Below, one piece after another: positions 5,518 through 5,536 of a stretch of 5,536 nucleotides of DNA. The DNA is from Thermohalobaculum sp964475765. Lineage in GTDB: Bacteria > Pseudomonadota > Alphaproteobacteria > Rhodobacterales > Rhodobacteraceae. Position 1 is the first letter of the stretch, and each line of letters starts with the position of its first letter. The notes below the pieces were generated by a model. That model was not told the DNA's origin, searched no databases, and saw nothing but the letters and a program-made list of their open reading frames with translations. The DNA is taken from contig CAYYZH010000252.1 of the NCBI GenBank assembly GCA_964475765.1, positions 1 to 5,536 of the forward strand. Direction: 5' to 3'. The translations under genes were made by a program, and so were the position numbers.

Positions 5518-5536
5518 TCCTCCCGACCTAAAGGAT

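Overview
The window looks like chromosomal DNA from an alphaproteobacterium, most likely a member of the Rhodobacteraceae (roseobacter group). The grounds are high G+C with strong G/C at third codon positions, a VPLPA-type C-terminal sorting tail, and a LacI-type regulator next to a binding-protein-dependent sugar transporter gene. This placement is inference from sequence style, not a database match.

Layout from left to right. Positions 1-212 (minus) hold the N-terminal part of an unrecognised small protein that runs off the left edge. Positions 213-463 are a divergent intergenic region with one clear 8-bp inverted repeat. Positions 464-1297 (plus) encode an exported spondin-domain protein with a VPLPA-CTERM membrane/sorting tail, followed by a GC-rich stem-loop. 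Positions 1406-2311 (plus) encode a ten-helix EamA/DMT-family transporter. It meets a small minus-strand lipoprotein gene (2308-2679) tail to tail, and the two stop codons share one CTAG. Positions 2867-3892 (plus) encode a LacI-family repressor, and 4162-5487 (plus) encode the periplasmic solute-binding protein of a CUT1-type carbohydrate ABC transporter. The window ends just after a hairpin and an AAAGGA sequence, which suggests that permease genes follow outside it.

The most informative part is the right half. A 16-bp near-palindrome with a central CpG (4033-4048) lies upstream of the binding-protein gene. A degenerate copy (2814-2829) lies over a good -35 element in front of the repressor gene. 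The repressor has the LacI-type helix-turn-helix and the hinge leucine at residue 56, which in this family inserts at a central CpG. The simplest model is a sugar-responsive repressor that controls both itself and the transporter. The substrate cannot be read from the sequence.

I found no tRNA, rRNA, CRISPR array, insertion sequence or phage gene. Nothing here demands a new biological system. The second-look items are the operator pair, additional dyads in three regulatory regions, and the unrecognised left-edge and lipoprotein genes.
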